From JACVRM01 sp036824245 (GTDB lineage: Bacteria; Actinomycetota; Thermoleophilia; Gaiellales; Gaiellaceae), in the NCBI GenBank assembly GCA_036824245.1, contig DAITAO010000055.1, positions 1 through 20,559 of the forward strand: a DNA stretch of 20,559 nt. The letters run 5' to 3'. The translations under genes and the position numbers were made by a program. The number at the start of each line of letters is the position of its first letter. Position 1 is the first letter of the stretch. Positions 12,593-19,442 of this stretch are shown one piece after another. The notes below the pieces were generated by a model. The model did not search any database. It saw only the letters and a list, made by a program, of their open reading frames with translations, and was not told the origin of the DNA.

Positions 12593-12991
12593 CTGAGCGC
12601 GGAACAGGAAGCGCACGCGGTCCCAGCGCGCGATCTCGCAGCCGTTCTTGCGGTTGAACCAGCGCGAGAGGCGCCGTCCCTTGAACGTGCCGAGCACGTG
12701 CGCGACGGCCGGGCCGCCGTAGATCTCTGTACAGGCGACGCGGCGCGGCGTGCGCCGGAAGGGCTCCTTCGTCGCCAGCAACAGCCGGCACGCTGCGCCC
12801 GGCCTGGGCAGCGAGCCGCCGGCCGGGCGGCACGCGAGCGTCGCGGTGCGGACGCGCTTCGTCTTCTTGATGCCCTTGGGCCAGACGCGGATCACGAGCG
12901 ATGTGCGGTCCTTGTCCGAAGCGCTGTGAGCAACGGCTCCACCGGTCGCAACGAGCACGAGGGTAACTGTGAGGAGCGCAGCGCTTCGCAC
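12590..12991 (-). CDS. Secreted subtilisin-inhibitor-like (SSI family) protein
   Basis: About 133 residues from GTG 12991, or 141 from an in-frame GTG at 13015. I prefer 12991 because TACAGT (minus strand, 13004 to 12999) ends 7 bases upstream. The N terminus is a signal peptide (RSAALLTVTLVLVATGGAVAHS). The mature part carries the four cysteines of Streptomyces subtilisin inhibitor-like proteins in two pairs: LACRPAGGSLP with AACRLLL, and ACTEIYGGP with NGCEIARWD. The CTEIYGGP segment lies where the reactive-site loop is expected. The family inhibits extracellular serine proteases, but many non-Streptomyces members are untested, so the activity is inferred. It is divergent from the SDR gene, with start sites only 36 bases apart. 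Confidence 0.75.
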   Translation of the reverse strand: MRSAALLTVTLVLVATGGAVAHSASDKDRTSLVIRVWPKGIKKTKRVRTATLACRPAGGSLPRPGAACRLLLATKEPFRRTPRRVACTEIYGGPAVAHVLGTFKGRRLSRWFNRKNGCEIARWDRVRFLFRAQ

Positions 12992-12998
12992 GCCGGGA

Positions 12999-13021
12999 AC
13001 TGTATGCGTGCGCACTAGACT
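12999..13021. promoter_or_regulatory. Divergent pair of predicted -10 hexamers
   Basis: On the minus strand TACAGT (13004 to 12999) is followed by 7 bases and GTG 12991. On the plus strand TAGACT (13016-13021) is followed by 6 bases and GTG 13028. The hexamers are 11 bases apart, so each promoter's upstream region covers the other's start and polymerase could occupy only one at a time. Confidence 0.5.
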
Positions 13022-13027
13022 CGCAAC

Positions 13028-14002
13028 GTGCCGCTATCCGGCAAGCGCATCCTGGTGACGGGCGGGGCCGGGTTCATCGGCACCACGCTCGCGCGACGGT
13101 TGGTCGACGAGAACCAGGTGATCGCGGTCGACAACCTGCACCGCGACGCCCTGTCCGGCACGGAGCTCGCCGACCATCCGAACTTCGAGCTGCACCGCGT
13201 CGACATCCTCGAGGCCGAGGAGCTGCCGGAGCTGGCGCGCGGCGCCACGCACATCGTGCACTGCGCCGCCATCGCGGGCGTCGACACGGTGCGGGAGAGC
13301 CCCGTACGGACGATGCGGGTGAACATGATCGGCACCTACAACGTGCTCGAGGCAGCGCTCGCGACGGTCGACACGCTCGAGCGCCTCGTCGAGTTCTCGA
13401 CGAGCGAGGTCTTCGGGACGCACGCGATTCACGCGCAGGAAGGGCACGTGACGACGATCGGCTCCGTCGGCGAGGCACGCTGGACCTATGCCGTCTCGAA
13501 GCTGGCGGGCGAGCACATGGCGCACGCCTACCACGACGAGTTCCGCCTGCCGACCGTGACGGTGCGTCCCTTCAACGTCTACGGGCCGGGGCAGATCGGC
13601 GGTGGCGCGATCCGCAGCTTTATCGAGGCGGCGCTCGCGGGCCAGGATCTGAGCATCCACGGGGACGGCTCGCAGATCCGCGCCTGGTGCTACGTCGACG
13701 ACATGGTCGACGCGGTGCTGCTCTGCCTCGAGCGGCCCGAGGCACTCGGCCAGAGCTTCAACGTCGGCAACGCCCGTTCCACCGTCACCATCTACGACCT
13801 GGCGCAGCGCATCAAGCGGCTCACCGGCTGTCCCGGAGAGATCGTCTTCCAGCCGCTGCACTATGCCGACGTCGAGATCCGCATCCCGAATGTGGAGAAG
13901 GCCCGGGAGCTGCTCGGCTTCGAAGCGGGAGTGGAGCTCGACGAGGGGCTCGCCCGAACGATCGCGTGGTACCGCTCGCGCCGGCCCGTCGCGACTGCGT
14001 AA
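13028..14002 (+). CDS. NAD-dependent epimerase/dehydratase (extended SDR) for nucleotide sugars
   Basis: A 324-residue extended short-chain dehydrogenase. It has the nucleotide-binding motif TGGAGFIG (11-18), acidic D35 in VIAVDNL after the second strand (NAD preference), HCAAIAGV (78-85), FSTSEVFG (123-130) and the catalytic YxxxK (Y154, K158 in WTYAVSK). VRPFNVYGPGQ and IHGDGSQIRAWCYVDDM are the usual substrate-domain signatures. The family includes UDP-glucose 4-epimerase, UDP-glucuronate decarboxylase and related enzymes. The S-E pair after the catalytic Thr is more like decarboxylases and epimerases than dTDP-glucose dehydratase, which has Asp-Glu. It acts in the cytoplasm on a sugar nucleotide, which cannot be specified. 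GTG 13028 has a -10 hexamer 6 bases upstream and no Shine-Dalgarno site. Confidence 0.87.
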   Translation: MPLSGKRILVTGGAGFIGTTLARRLVDENQVIAVDNLHRDALSGTELADHPNFELHRVDILEAEELPELARGATHIVHCAAIAGVDTVRESPVRTMRVNMIGTYNVLEAALATVDTLERLVEFSTSEVFGTHAIHAQEGHVTTIGSVGEARWTYAVSKLAGEHMAHAYHDEFRLPTVTVRPFNVYGPGQIGGGAIRSFIEAALAGQDLSIHGDGSQIRAWCYVDDMVDAVLLCLERPEALGQSFNVGNARSTVTIYDLAQRIKRLTGCPGEIVFQPLHYADVEIRIPNVEKARELLGFEAGVELDEGLARTIAWYRSRRPVATA

Positions 14003-14033
14003 GGTCACTCAGTTCTTTAAGAGGCCGACGACG

Positions 14034-14058
14034 AGCGGCGGTCTTAACGGCCGCCGCT
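14034..14058. terminator. Bidirectional hairpin between convergent genes
   Basis: AGCGGCGG (14034-14041) pairs with CCGCCGCT (14051-14058) around a 9-base loop that contains the TAA stop of the minus-strand eIF2B-like gene (14044-14046). It lies 31 bases after the plus-strand SDR stop. There is no strong T-tract on either strand. Confidence 0.5.
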
Positions 14059-14916
14059 TTGCACCAGGAGCTCGTAGCCCTCGCGCAGGAACGGGGTGCG
14101 GTCGACGAGCACCGCCACTTCGGCGCCGTGCACCGGGCCTTCCTCGGTGATGATCTCGGTGAGCAGCTCGGCCGGCGTCAGGTCGGCGTGCTTGGGGTCG
14201 GCAGGTTTGTCCGGCGGTCCGAAGGGCGCCAGCTTGATCATCTCGCTGGCCACGACGACGGGCACGCCCGCGGCCGACGCGGCCTCGGCGAGCTTCCGCG
14301 TACCGCGACGGTTGAGGAGCGTGCCGTCGCGGTAGATCGTGTCTGCGCCCACGAACAGCAGCGTGACGTTCGCGACCGCCTGCGCCGCGCCCTCGTCCTC
14401 GACGAGCTCGACGTCCAGTCCCTGCTCGGTCAGATCGGCGGCGAAGCCGCGCCCCTCGCCGTGCGGCTGGGTGACGGTGCAGACGATGTGTTTCGGCGGT
14501 GTGTGCGTGACCGCCTCGCGAACGGTCGACGAGGCCGAGTGAGTGAGAACGACCGCGTTCTCCAGGCGCGGCGCGAGCTGGATCGCGATCGAGCGCGCAG
14601 CGCGGTCCCGTCCCTCGAGCAGCGCACGTGCCTCGTCGAGCACGAGCCGGCGCAGCTCGCTCGGCGACAGCTCCCAACCACGGTGGGCGGCGGCGACGAG
14701 GCGCGCGAGCGCACACGTCACGGATCCCGAGTCGGGTCGGGCGGCGGCGAGCTGCTGGGCCGTCTCCACGAGCCGCGTGCGAAGCTCCTCGGCCGTCTCC
14801 GCGGGGGCGGCTGCCTCCTGGACGAGCGCCTCGACGGCGATGCGCGCAAGCCAGGAGCCGCCGTGCTTCCGGTCTAGGCGAAGCGCCTCGGTCCGGTCGG
14901 TGCTTGCAGCGGACAC
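14044..14916 (-). CDS. eIF2B alpha/beta/delta-like protein (sugar-phosphate isomerase family)
   Basis: About 290 residues from GTG 14916; the frame stays open further upstream but that part runs across the divergent GT2 gene. An N-terminal helical region (about 1-100) is followed by a Rossmann-like domain with NAVVLTHSASSTVREAV, a GRGFAADLTEQGLDVELVEDE region, LLFVGADTIYRDGTLLNRRGT, and VPVVVASEMIKLAPF. These match the eIF2B/ribose-1,5-bisphosphate isomerase/MtnA superfamily, whose bacterial and archaeal members interconvert aldose and ketose phosphates; the GADxIxxDGxxxNxxGT motif is diagnostic. Archaeal R15P isomerase is the best-known short member. It lies between an SDR and a GT2, so a sugar-phosphate step that feeds nucleotide-sugar synthesis is plausible. 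The start is uncertain: only a weak AATGGT-type hexamer lies upstream. Confidence 0.75.
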   Translation of the reverse strand: MSAASTDRTEALRLDRKHGGSWLARIAVEALVQEAAAPAETAEELRTRLVETAQQLAAARPDSGSVTCALARLVAAAHRGWELSPSELRRLVLDEARALLEGRDRAARSIAIQLAPRLENAVVLTHSASSTVREAVTHTPPKHIVCTVTQPHGEGRGFAADLTEQGLDVELVEDEGAAQAVANVTLLFVGADTIYRDGTLLNRRGTRKLAEAASAAGVPVVVASEMIKLAPFGPPDKPADPKHADLTPAELLTEIITEEGPVHGAEVAVLVDRTPFLREGYELLVQSGGR

Positions 14917-14980
14917 GACTTGACCATTGTTGCAGCCGCCGCGAGAACACGAGGGATGGCCCGCCCAGGGCGCGCCGGTG

Positions 14981-14986
14981 TAGCGT
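14981..14986 (+). promoter_or_regulatory. Predicted -10 hexamer TAGCGT for the GT2 gene
   Basis: TAGCGT, preceded by TG one base away (GGTGTAGCGT), lies 11 bases before ATG 14998. It supports ATG 14998 over the earlier in-frame ATG codons, since those would lie upstream of the promoter. Confidence 0.4.
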
Positions 14987-14997
14987 TTCGCTTCCAG

Positions 14998-15972
14998 ATG
15001 GTGGAGATACGGATCGCCCCGGGGCCGGTCAGGGCGCACCCCGGTGACGGCGTGCCGCCATCGGTGTCGGTGGTCGTGACCGTGCTCAACGAGGCTGGGA
15101 CGGTGGACGAGCTCTACCGGCGCGCGACGGCGGCGCTCGAGGGAGCGGGCCGGTCTTTCGAGCTGCTGTTCGTCGACGACGGGTCGTCGGACGGGACGTG
15201 GGCGGCCCTCGAGCGCCTGCACGAGCAGGATCGGCGGGTGCGGGCTGTGCGCTTCCGCCGCAACGCGGGCCAGCATCCGGCCATGCACGCCGGTCTGGCG
15301 CGCGCCCGGGGCGGGATCGTCGTGACCATGGACGGCGACCTGCAGAACCCGCCCGAGGACATTCCCCGCCTCGTTGCGGCCGTCGAGGCCGGGAGCGACG
15401 TCGCCAGCGGCCGGCGACGCGGCCGCGCTGACGGCGCCGGCCGGGCGCTGCCCTCGCGCCTCGTCAACGGCATGTTGCGCCGCTTCACCGGCGTTCCGAT
15501 CTCCGACTTCGGTTGTGCGTTCAACGCCTACAGGCGCAGCGCCGTGGAGCCGCTACTCGGCACGATCGGCAAGCAGAAGTTCACCAAGGCGCTCGTCGTT
15601 GCGAGTGGGGCGAGCGTCGTGGAGGTAGACGTCGACCACGCGCCGCGCCGGGGGCCGTCGCGCTACTCGCCGCTTCGTCTCGTGCGGCTCGCGCTGCACG
15701 TGCTGGCCGGCTTCTGGCCGCAGCCGATTCAGTGGATCGGCATCGCCATGGGTGTCGTCTGCTCGGTGGTAGCAACCGGGCTCGGCGTCTACGGGATCGT
15801 CTACTGGATCACCGAGTCGGACTTCCCGGGGCCGCTGCTGCTGGGTGTGCTCGTACTCTTTGTGCTCGGCACACAGGGATTCATCCTGGCGCTCGTCGGG
15901 GAGTACCTGAGCCGGATCCAACGCGACGTGGAGGGACGCCCTCTCTACATCGTCGACGAGGAGCTCGGGTAA
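14998..15972 (+). CDS. GT2 family membrane-anchored glycosyltransferase (DPM1/GtrB/ArnC-like)
   Basis: A 324-residue protein. The catalytic GT-A domain has VSVVVTVLNEAGTVDELYRR, LLFVDDGSSDGTW (DDGSSDGT motif), NAGQHPAMHAGL and TMDGDLQNPPEDIP, containing the DxD-like motif. Two C-terminal membrane helices follow (near WIGIAMGVVCSVVATGLGV and LLLGVLVLFVLGTQGFILAL), then GEYLSRIQRDVEGRPLYIV, the hallmark tail of enzymes that transfer a sugar to undecaprenyl or polyprenyl phosphate. Such lipid-linked monosaccharides are donors for later transfer outside the membrane. The start is placed at ATG 14998 downstream of a -10 hexamer. The eIF2B-like gene is divergent. A long hairpin of the dispersed repeat family follows the stop by 8 bases. 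Confidence 0.9.
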   Translation: MVEIRIAPGPVRAHPGDGVPPSVSVVVTVLNEAGTVDELYRRATAALEGAGRSFELLFVDDGSSDGTWAALERLHEQDRRVRAVRFRRNAGQHPAMHAGLARARGGIVVTMDGDLQNPPEDIPRLVAAVEAGSDVASGRRRGRADGAGRALPSRLVNGMLRRFTGVPISDFGCAFNAYRRSAVEPLLGTIGKQKFTKALVVASGASVVEVDVDHAPRRGPSRYSPLRLVRLALHVLAGFWPQPIQWIGIAMGVVCSVVATGLGVYGIVYWITESDFPGPLLLGVLVLFVLGTQGFILALVGEYLSRIQRDVEGRPLYIVDEELG

Positions 15973-15980
15973 GACATCTT

Positions 15981-16020
15981 CCACCCACAAACCCACCCCC
16001 CACCCAGAAAGGGTGGGGGG
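15981..16020 (+). terminator. C-rich dispersed terminator-like repeat, copy 2
   Basis: CCACCCACAAACCC (identical to copy 1 on the minus strand) leads into a perfect 10-bp stem: CCCCCCACCC (15996-16005), loop AGAAA, GGGTGGGGGG (16011-16020). It starts 8 bases after the GT2 stop. The complementary strand has GGG runs separated by short loops, a G-quadruplex-type pattern. No T-tract follows, so it is not a classical intrinsic terminator. The remaining gap to the next gene (16021-16110) holds only a predicted -10 hexamer. Confidence 0.65.
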
Positions 16021-16096
16021 CAGCGTAGTGGCGATCGATGGACGTGAACGTGTCAATTCTGTGCGGGAAGTGCACCGGCGGTGGGGCCGGCCCGAT

Positions 16097-16102
16097 TAGC
16101 CT
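16097..16102 (+). promoter_or_regulatory. Predicted -10 hexamer TAGCCT for the RmlB-like gene
   Basis: TAGCCT is followed by 8 bases and ATG 16111, with no Shine-Dalgarno site between them. Confidence 0.4.
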
Positions 16103-16110
16103 TCTGCTCC

Positions 16111-17115
16111 ATGCTTGACCGCAAGCGCGTGCTCGTCACCGGCGGGGCCGGGTTCATTCCCTCCAACTTCATCCGCCACCTGCTGGCCGAGACGCGCCAC
16201 GAGGTCGTCTCGCTCGACGCGCTGACGTACGCCGGCAACATCGACAACCTGGCCGACGTCATGTCGCATCCGCGGCTCGCATTCGTGCATGGCGACATCT
16301 GCGACGAGGAGCTCGTGCACTCGGTCGTGGGCGAGGTAGACGTGATCGTGAACGCGGCGGCCGAGTCCCACGTGGAGAAGTCGATCGCCGAAGGGGGCGG
16401 CGACTTCGTGGCCACGAACGTTGAGGGCACGCGCATCCTGCTCGACGCGATCCGCGCCCGGCCGGTCGAGCGTTTCATCCTGATCTCGTCGAGCGAGGTG
16501 TACGGCACTGCGCAGTACGCGCCCATGGACGAGGCGCACCCACTCGAGCCGCGCAGTCCCTACGCGGCCACGAAAGCCGGCGCCGACCGGCTGGCATACA
16601 GCTACTACGTCACCTACGACCTGCCCATCGTGATCGTGCGGCCCTTCAACAACTACGGCCCTCGCCAGCACCCCGAGAAGGTCATTCCGCGTTTCATCAC
16701 CCAGGCACTCGCCGACGAGCCGCTCACCATCCACGGCGACGGCGGGGCGACGCGCGACTGGCTCTACGTCGACGACGACGCGGAGGCAATCGAGGCGGTG
16801 ATCGCGGCCGACCTCCATCTGGTCGCCGGGCAGGTCGTCAATGTCGCAACCGGCCTCGACATCTCCATCACGGAAATCGCGGATGCAGTCCTGGCGGCGC
16901 TCGGCAAGCCCGGCTCGCTCAAGCAGCACATCGAGGAGCGGCCCGGACAGGTGGCGCGCCACATCGGCTCGACCGAGAAGGCCGGCCGGCTGCTCGGCTG
17001 GCGCGCGCGCACGTCCTTCGAGGAAGGGCTCGAGCGCACCGTCGCCTGGTACTCCGAGAACGAGACGTGGTGGAGGGCGGCGCGCCCGGCTCACGCGAGC
17101 GCCTTCTCGTCCTAG
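16111..17115 (+). CDS. RmlB-like extended SDR (dTDP-glucose 4,6-dehydratase family) with altered motifs
   Basis: A 334-residue sugar-nucleotide SDR. Family features are VLVTGGAGFIPSNF (7-20), DALTYAGNIDNL (36-47), NAAAESHVEKSI (81-92), LISSSEVYG (124-132), SPYAATKAGADRL with catalytic Y151 and K155, FNNYGPRQHPEKVIPRFI and IHGDGGATRDWLYVDDDAEA. These look most like dTDP-glucose 4,6-dehydratase (RmlB). Two deviations are visible: the third Gly of the dinucleotide motif is P17, and the TDE catalytic triplet of RmlB reads SSE (S127, S128, E129), so the general-acid Asp is missing. It may therefore be a decarboxylase or epimerase, or a dehydratase with a different acid. ATG 16111 is chosen from the -10 placement; an upstream GTG at 16081 would precede that hexamer. 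The ATP-grasp gene overlaps its 3' end. Confidence 0.82.
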   Translation: MLDRKRVLVTGGAGFIPSNFIRHLLAETRHEVVSLDALTYAGNIDNLADVMSHPRLAFVHGDICDEELVHSVVGEVDVIVNAAAESHVEKSIAEGGGDFVATNVEGTRILLDAIRARPVERFILISSSEVYGTAQYAPMDEAHPLEPRSPYAATKAGADRLAYSYYVTYDLPIVIVRPFNNYGPRQHPEKVIPRFITQALADEPLTIHGDGGATRDWLYVDDDAEAIEAVIAADLHLVAGQVVNVATGLDISITEIADAVLAALGKPGSLKQHIEERPGQVARHIGSTEKAGRLLGWRARTSFEEGLERTVAWYSENETWWRAARPAHASAFSS

Positions 17116-18266
17116 GCGCGGGGCCGGCCCAGATCGGCCTGCTCAGGCGGGCCCACGAGGGCGGTCTGTTCGTGATCGCGGCCGATCGCAACCCGGCCGC
17201 GCCTGGATTCGTGTACGCCGACCGGCGGGCCATCATCTCCGTGGAGGACGAGGCTGGCATTGCGCGCCTTGCGGAGGCCGAGCGCGTCGACGGGCTGGTC
17301 GCGCCGGGGATCGACTGGCCCGTGGCGGTCGCCGCACGCGTCGCCCAGCGGCTTGGCCTGCCGCACCCGATCTCGCCCTCCACCGCCGTACTGGCCACGT
17401 CGAAGCTCCGCCAGCGCGAGCGCCTTGACCAGGCGGGCGTCCCGCAGCCCGGCTGGCGGCTCGCCCATAACGTGGCGGAGGCGCTCCCGCCGCCGTGCGT
17501 CGTCAAGCCGCCCGACCGGCAAGGCCAGCGTGGCGTCTCGGTCGTGCGCACTGCCGCCGAGCTCGAGTCGGCCGTCGCCCGTGCGCTCGCCGAGTCGCGC
17601 AGCGGTTCGTGCCTGGTCGAGGAGCTGGTCGAAGGTCCTGAGCTGACCGTCAACGGGTTCTCGGTCGCCGGCCGCTTCCACACGCTCACCGTCACCGACC
17701 GGGTGGTGGCCGAGCCGCCGGCGTTCGGGGTGGCGCTCGCCCACGTGTGGCCGGCGCTCGCCGGCGCTGACGAGGCGGCGGCCGCGGCGGCGAGCGCTGC
17801 AGACGCGCTCGGCATCGCAGAAGGCCCGAGCTACACGCAGGTGCGCCTGGCCGAGGACGGGCCGCGTGTCATCGAGGTCGCGGCGCGGCTCGGCGGAGGT
17901 CACGACGCGGAGCTCTGCGCGGCGGCGGTGGACGTCGACCTGAACGGGCTGGCCATCGACGCCGCCCTTGGCCATGCGATCGACGAGGGCCGGCTGCGGG
18001 CGAGGCCCCAGGTGGGGGGAGCCTGCGTGAGGTTTCTGGTCGCCCCCGAAGGCGAGTTGCGGGCGGTGGAGGGCGTCGACGAGGCGCGCGCGGTGCCGGG
18101 CGTGCTCGAGGTGCGGGTCTACCGCGCGCCGGGGCACCTCTTCGGGCCGTTGCAGCGCGGCGCCGACCGGGCGGGTACGGTGATCGCAGTCGGGGAGACG
18201 CGCGACGAGGCGCTGGAGCGCGCCGAGCAGGCGGCCGCACTCGTCCGCTTCGATGTGACCTTGTAA
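17067..18266 (+). CDS. ATP-grasp domain ligase (paralogue of the gene at 11358-12578)
   Basis: A 399-residue protein starting at GTG 17067 (GTG 17070 is equally possible). It overlaps the SDR gene by 49 bases in another frame. Motifs are RLLVLGAGPAQIGLLRRA (12-29), AADRNPAAPGFVYAD (38-52), VAPGIDWPVAVAARVAQRLG (78-97), CVVKPPDRQGQRGVSVV (144-160), CLVEELVEGPELTVNGF (182-198) and VIEVAARLGGGHDAE (near 270-284), with a C-terminal domain ending in TVIAVGETRDEALERAEQAA. The two paralogues share the AAD/AVDRN, GQRGV, EVAAR-type and VIAVG motifs along their full length. The family activates a carboxylate as acyl-phosphate for attack by an amine. Next to an aminotransferase that would create an amino sugar, N-acylation of that amine is attractive, but this is inference. 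A promoter for the next gene follows the stop. Confidence 0.83.
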   Translation: MVEGGAPGSRERLLVLGAGPAQIGLLRRAHEGGLFVIAADRNPAAPGFVYADRRAIISVEDEAGIARLAEAERVDGLVAPGIDWPVAVAARVAQRLGLPHPISPSTAVLATSKLRQRERLDQAGVPQPGWRLAHNVAEALPPPCVVKPPDRQGQRGVSVVRTAAELESAVARALAESRSGSCLVEELVEGPELTVNGFSVAGRFHTLTVTDRVVAEPPAFGVALAHVWPALAGADEAAAAAASAADALGIAEGPSYTQVRLAEDGPRVIEVAARLGGGHDAELCAAAVDVDLNGLAIDAALGHAIDEGRLRARPQVGGACVRFLVAPEGELRAVEGVDEARAVPGVLEVRVYRAPGHLFGPLQRGADRAGTVIAVGETRDEALERAEQAAALVRFDVTL

Positions 18267-18273
18267 CAGTCTG

Positions 18274-18301
18274 TTGCAAGCGCTGGGGCGGGCAGTACGC
18301 T
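18274..18301 (+). promoter_or_regulatory. Predicted promoter of the aminotransferase operon
   Basis: TTGCAA (18274-18279) and TACGCT (18296-18301) are separated by 16 bases and resemble -35 and -10 elements. The -10 is followed by 7 bases and GTG 18309, giving a leaderless mRNA. Confidence 0.5.
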
Positions 18302-18308
18302 TGACGGC

Positions 18309-19442
18309 GTGCAGGAGGTCTCCGAGCGCCCGCGCCGCGCTACGTTCCTCGGCTTCCAGCCGCCCGCAGTCGGCGAGGAGGAAATCGAGGCGGTTGCCGA
18401 GACGATCCGCTCCGGGTGGCTGACGACCGGGCCGAAGGCGGCCGAGCTGGAACGGCGCTTCGCCGAGCTGTGCGGCGCCGAGCATGTGCTGGCCGTGTCT
18501 TCGGGCACCGCGGCGCTGCACCTCTCACTGCTCGCGCTCGGCGTCGGGCCCGGCGACGAAGTGATCACGACGCCGATCACCTGGCCCTCGACCGCCAACG
18601 TGATCGTGCACTGCGGCGCCACGCCCGTCTTCGCCGACGTGCGCGAGAGCGACCTCAACCTCGATCCCGCCGATGCGGCGCGCCGGCTCACGCCCCGCAC
18701 CAAGGCGATCGTGCCCGTCCATCTCGCCGGCCAGCCGTGCGACCTGGACGCGATCGCCGCCCTCGGCCTGCCGGTCGTGGAGGATGCGGCGCACGCCGCC
18801 GAGGCCTCGTACCGCGGCCGCCCGATCGGCTCCCTCTCCGCCGCAACGTGCTTCTCCCTCTACGCGACCAAGAACGTCGCCGCAGGTGAGGGCGGCCTGC
18901 TCGCAACCAGCCGAGACGACGTCGCCGCGGCCGTCGACGACCTGCGCATCATGCGCCGCGGCCACGGCTCGCTCTACGACATCGCCGTGCCGGGCTACAA
19001 GGCCAACCTCCCCGACGTCCTGGCGGCCATCGCCCTTGTGCAGCTCGACAAGCTCGAGCACCACCGCGCCGTCCGCCGCCGCCAGTTCGCGCAGTGGGAC
19101 GGGGCCGTGGCGGAGCTGGATGGTCTCGAGCCACTCGCCCGCGACCCCGCCGACACGCACGCGCTGCATCTCTACATCGTCCGGATCGACGCCGAGCGGG
19201 CCGGAGGCACGCGCGACGACTACCAGCGTCTGCTCGCGGAGGAGAACATCGGCACGAGCATCCACTTTCTCCCGGTGCACGAGCTGACCGCCTACCGCGG
19301 CCTGGCCGGCCGGTCGCTGCCGGTCGCCGAGCGCGCCGGTCGGGAGGTGCTGTCGTTGCCGCTTTCGCCCGCTCACTCGGCGGGCGACATCGCGGACGCG
19401 ACCGAGGCGCTCAGGCGCGTCCACCGCCGCCTCACGGTATGA
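18309..19442 (+). CDS. DegT/DnrJ/EryC1/StrS family PLP-dependent sugar aminotransferase
   Basis: A 377-residue protein. Visible features are FQPPAVGEEEIEAVAETIRSGWLTTGP (residues 16-42 region), SSGTAAL (64-70, PLP phosphate binding), TTPITWPSTANVI, VVEDAAHAAEASY with D159 contacting the PLP ring nitrogen, CFSLYATKNVAAGEGG with the Schiff-base lysine K188, GYKANLPDVLAAIALVQL and a C-terminal IGTSIHFLPVHELTAYR. This is a complete family member. It transfers an amino group, usually from glutamate, to a keto-sugar nucleotide. The IHFLPVH segment and LTTGP start resemble 4-amino-sugar enzymes (ArnB/PseC-like), but the exact sugar cannot be read. GTG 18309 is set by the -10 hexamer. The stop overlaps the following ATG as ATGA. 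The 4-keto substrate could come from the RmlB-like SDR. Confidence 0.92.
   Translation: MQEVSERPRRATFLGFQPPAVGEEEIEAVAETIRSGWLTTGPKAAELERRFAELCGAEHVLAVSSGTAALHLSLLALGVGPGDEVITTPITWPSTANVIVHCGATPVFADVRESDLNLDPADAARRLTPRTKAIVPVHLAGQPCDLDAIAALGLPVVEDAAHAAEASYRGRPIGSLSAATCFSLYATKNVAAGEGGLLATSRDDVAAAVDDLRIMRRGHGSLYDIAVPGYKANLPDVLAAIALVQLDKLEHHRAVRRRQFAQWDGAVAELDGLEPLARDPADTHALHLYIVRIDAERAGGTRDDYQRLLAEENIGTSIHFLPVHELTAYRGLAGRSLPVAERAGREVLSLPLSPAHSAGDIADATEALRRVHRRLTV

Noticed and set aside
13034..14008. A 324-codon ORF antisense to the SDR gene
   Set aside because: Exactly mirrors the SDR coding region and has no motifs.
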